From assembly GCA_948474755.1 (NCBI GenBank), contig CAOLHI010001660.1:1-64000 (forward strand): a stretch of DNA of 64,000 nucleotides. The letters run 5' to 3'. Both the position numbers and the translations under genes were made by a program. The stretch's first letter is position 1. Every line of letters begins with the position of its first letter. Under the pieces are notes generated by a model, which saw nothing but the letters and a program-made list of their open reading frames with translations, had not been told where the DNA came from and did not search any database. The DNA comes from Ctenosaura bakeri (lineage: Eukaryota > Chordata > Lepidosauria > Squamata > Iguanidae). Below, in pieces: positions 62,246 to 64,000 of this stretch.

Positions 62246-64000
62246 AGAACATCACATTTTCAATGACATGCTGCTGCTGACACCGGTCACAACATTTCAA
62301 CAAAGACTGCTAAAGGGAGGCTTTAGCATATTCTCTGCAGCACAGACTTAATCAGGGCTCTGTATGTCTTTTCCAAGAAATACAGAAGAACAGAATACCA
62401 GTGATACCAGATTATCAGTGATAATCACACTGATTGATGTTGTGAAGGGATCTCACTCTTCTAATCTTGCATTCAGCCACACAAAAAACACCCTGGATGA
62501 GTCCTTATGATGTTAAATGTTTCTATACATGTGAGTGCTTCAACAGGCAGCCAAAAAAAAAATTTTTTTTAAATGTAAGTTGAGCAATATTTAGGGGTTA
62601 CTGAAAAATTGAGCAACTTGGTATATTCTGATCTTTTCCCTTTCCAGTAACATTCTTCTTTCAATGATGGTAATGCTTCCCCAATCTACTGTCTGTGGTC
62701 ATCTGCTGGGATAGCTTTCACTTTCAGTGGTGCTGCTAGCATTGCAGTCTCCACATCTCAACTGACAGATGTCCTCTATATATCAGGGTGGGCAAACTGC
62801 ATGGGGAAAAAAAACCTACAGATTTCTGATGTTGTTTAAGCACCAGGGTAAAACCTGCACACATTAAATATATCATTTTATATATATACTCAGTACACCA
62901 TATCAAGTTCCCAGCAGTGAGAGCTAAATTGGGTAATGAAAAGACACTAGGAGTGTTTTAATGATGGCAGAATCACTATTATCTTATCATTTAGCTCACT
63001 GTCAACAGCAGTACTGATAAATGAGGGAAGAAAATGTTGTTAATGTTTCACTTGTGAAGCATAATATTAAAGGAAAATGTTTCAGAGCAGCAAGCCTGAT
63101 CCTGGCTTTCCACAGGACAAAGCAAACATTCAGATCCTCTGAGTATTTGGCCCGAGATATTTGTTAACACCAATAATCTGGGACAATGTTAATTTAAATG
63201 AAATTGCTGGTCTTGTATTACATAAAATCCTAGGGAAGAACATGTATTACTGGGACAATGATTTTTTTTAAAAAGCCAAGTTAAGGTCACCTGTCATGGC
63301 ATACCAATGTTCATTGGTAAAATAATGCCAATGTTATCTTTTACCTTCTTAAAACTAGGATAAAATGCAAAGGATGTTTGGAACAATCAAGTATTTAACC
63401 AGAGAGAATGGTATTTTGGCTGGCAAGAAGATGACAAATTAACTGAAGCAAGAGGATCTAGGACAGTTAATGATCTTGCATGTCACCAAAAGTGAGGCAG
63501 AATATACAGGAGAGGGGCTGGGAAAACAAGTATATGAGAACAAACTAACAGATATGAGAGGTGACTTGGGGAACTTGTCCTACTCACTGCCAGCATGTGC
63601 CCCCCCAATGCAAAAGAAATACTTTTGGCATTTACCATTTAGCCCATACACACCAAAGGGCATTGCCAGTTGTTTCCTCAAGTCAACAGGAAGTACCTGT
63701 TTCCTCTAACAGGTACTCCCTGTTACAGGGACTTAGCAGCACTACTTTGATCTGGCAGTAACTGTGTCACCCAATAAGTTATCAGCCACTGGCACAGAAT
63801 CAAGCATCTGAAAATGAGCTGCACTCAGTGAGAGCACTGATCACTTGGTGACAATCCAACACAGCATTAAATGTACTTAAGCCCATCAAGAGCCCTAAGT
63901 ACGATTAGCTCTGGGTCACTTTCTACAAACCCCCTCCCTCACCTTTTGTGTACTTTACCCACAGTTTGCTGTACTGATTAAAGGGGACAGAATAGAAGAC

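Overview
The window is a stretch of vertebrate chromosome, most likely from a squamate reptile (lizard or snake). It holds one host gene on the minus strand: the interior of OXCT1, the mitochondrial succinyl-CoA:3-oxoacid CoA-transferase (SCOT) of ketone-body breakdown. Thirteen coding exons can be placed to the base. Every junction is GT-AG and all phases agree. Together they give 414 uninterrupted codons matching residues 94-507 of the 520-residue mammalian protein, with no net insertion or deletion. By that alignment they are exons 4-16 of 17. Exons 1-3 (mitochondrial leader and first CoA-transferase signature) should lie beyond the right edge, and the last 13 codons beyond the left edge. 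No second host gene was found.

Layout from right to left, in the direction of transcription: intron 3 (from 64000 down to 47030), exon 4 (46894-47029), exon 5 (42437-42586), exon 6 (39548-39654), exon 7 (35581-35641), exon 8 (29105-29212), a tight cluster of exons 9, 10 and 11 (23471-23985), exon 12 (21968-22040), exon 13 (20447-20522), exon 14 (9518-9607), exon 15 (3842-3922), exon 16 (2453-2554), and part of intron 16. Exons 4-8 code for the N-terminal CoA-transferase domain, exon 9 for the inter-domain linker, and exons 10-16 for the C-terminal domain. The catalytic glutamate (Glu344, in a QSENG motif) is in exon 10.

The remaining 98% is intronic DNA full of transposable elements, and these suggest the host. 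There is a BovB/RTE LINE, tRNA-headed SINEs with a BovB-like tail, several CR1 3' ends and one long CR1 with most of its reverse transcriptase, L2-type and L1-type LINE remnants, hAT and foldback MITEs, a Tigger-like element, solo-LTR candidates and a Helitron. BovB, BovB-tailed SINEs and CR1 together are typical of Squamata; this assignment is inference and no species is named.

The most informative structures are nested insertions whose edges can be read directly. A Helitron (57235-58084) sits in an L1 reading frame, which resumes exactly at the A/T target. A foldback MITE (33552-34650) was split by both a CR1 and a 601-bp solo LTR. A 400-bp hAT element (54686-55085) has a perfect 8-bp target duplication. 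A CR1 is nested in the BovB copy. I found no evidence of a new multi-gene biological system; the novelty is in these mobile-element structures.
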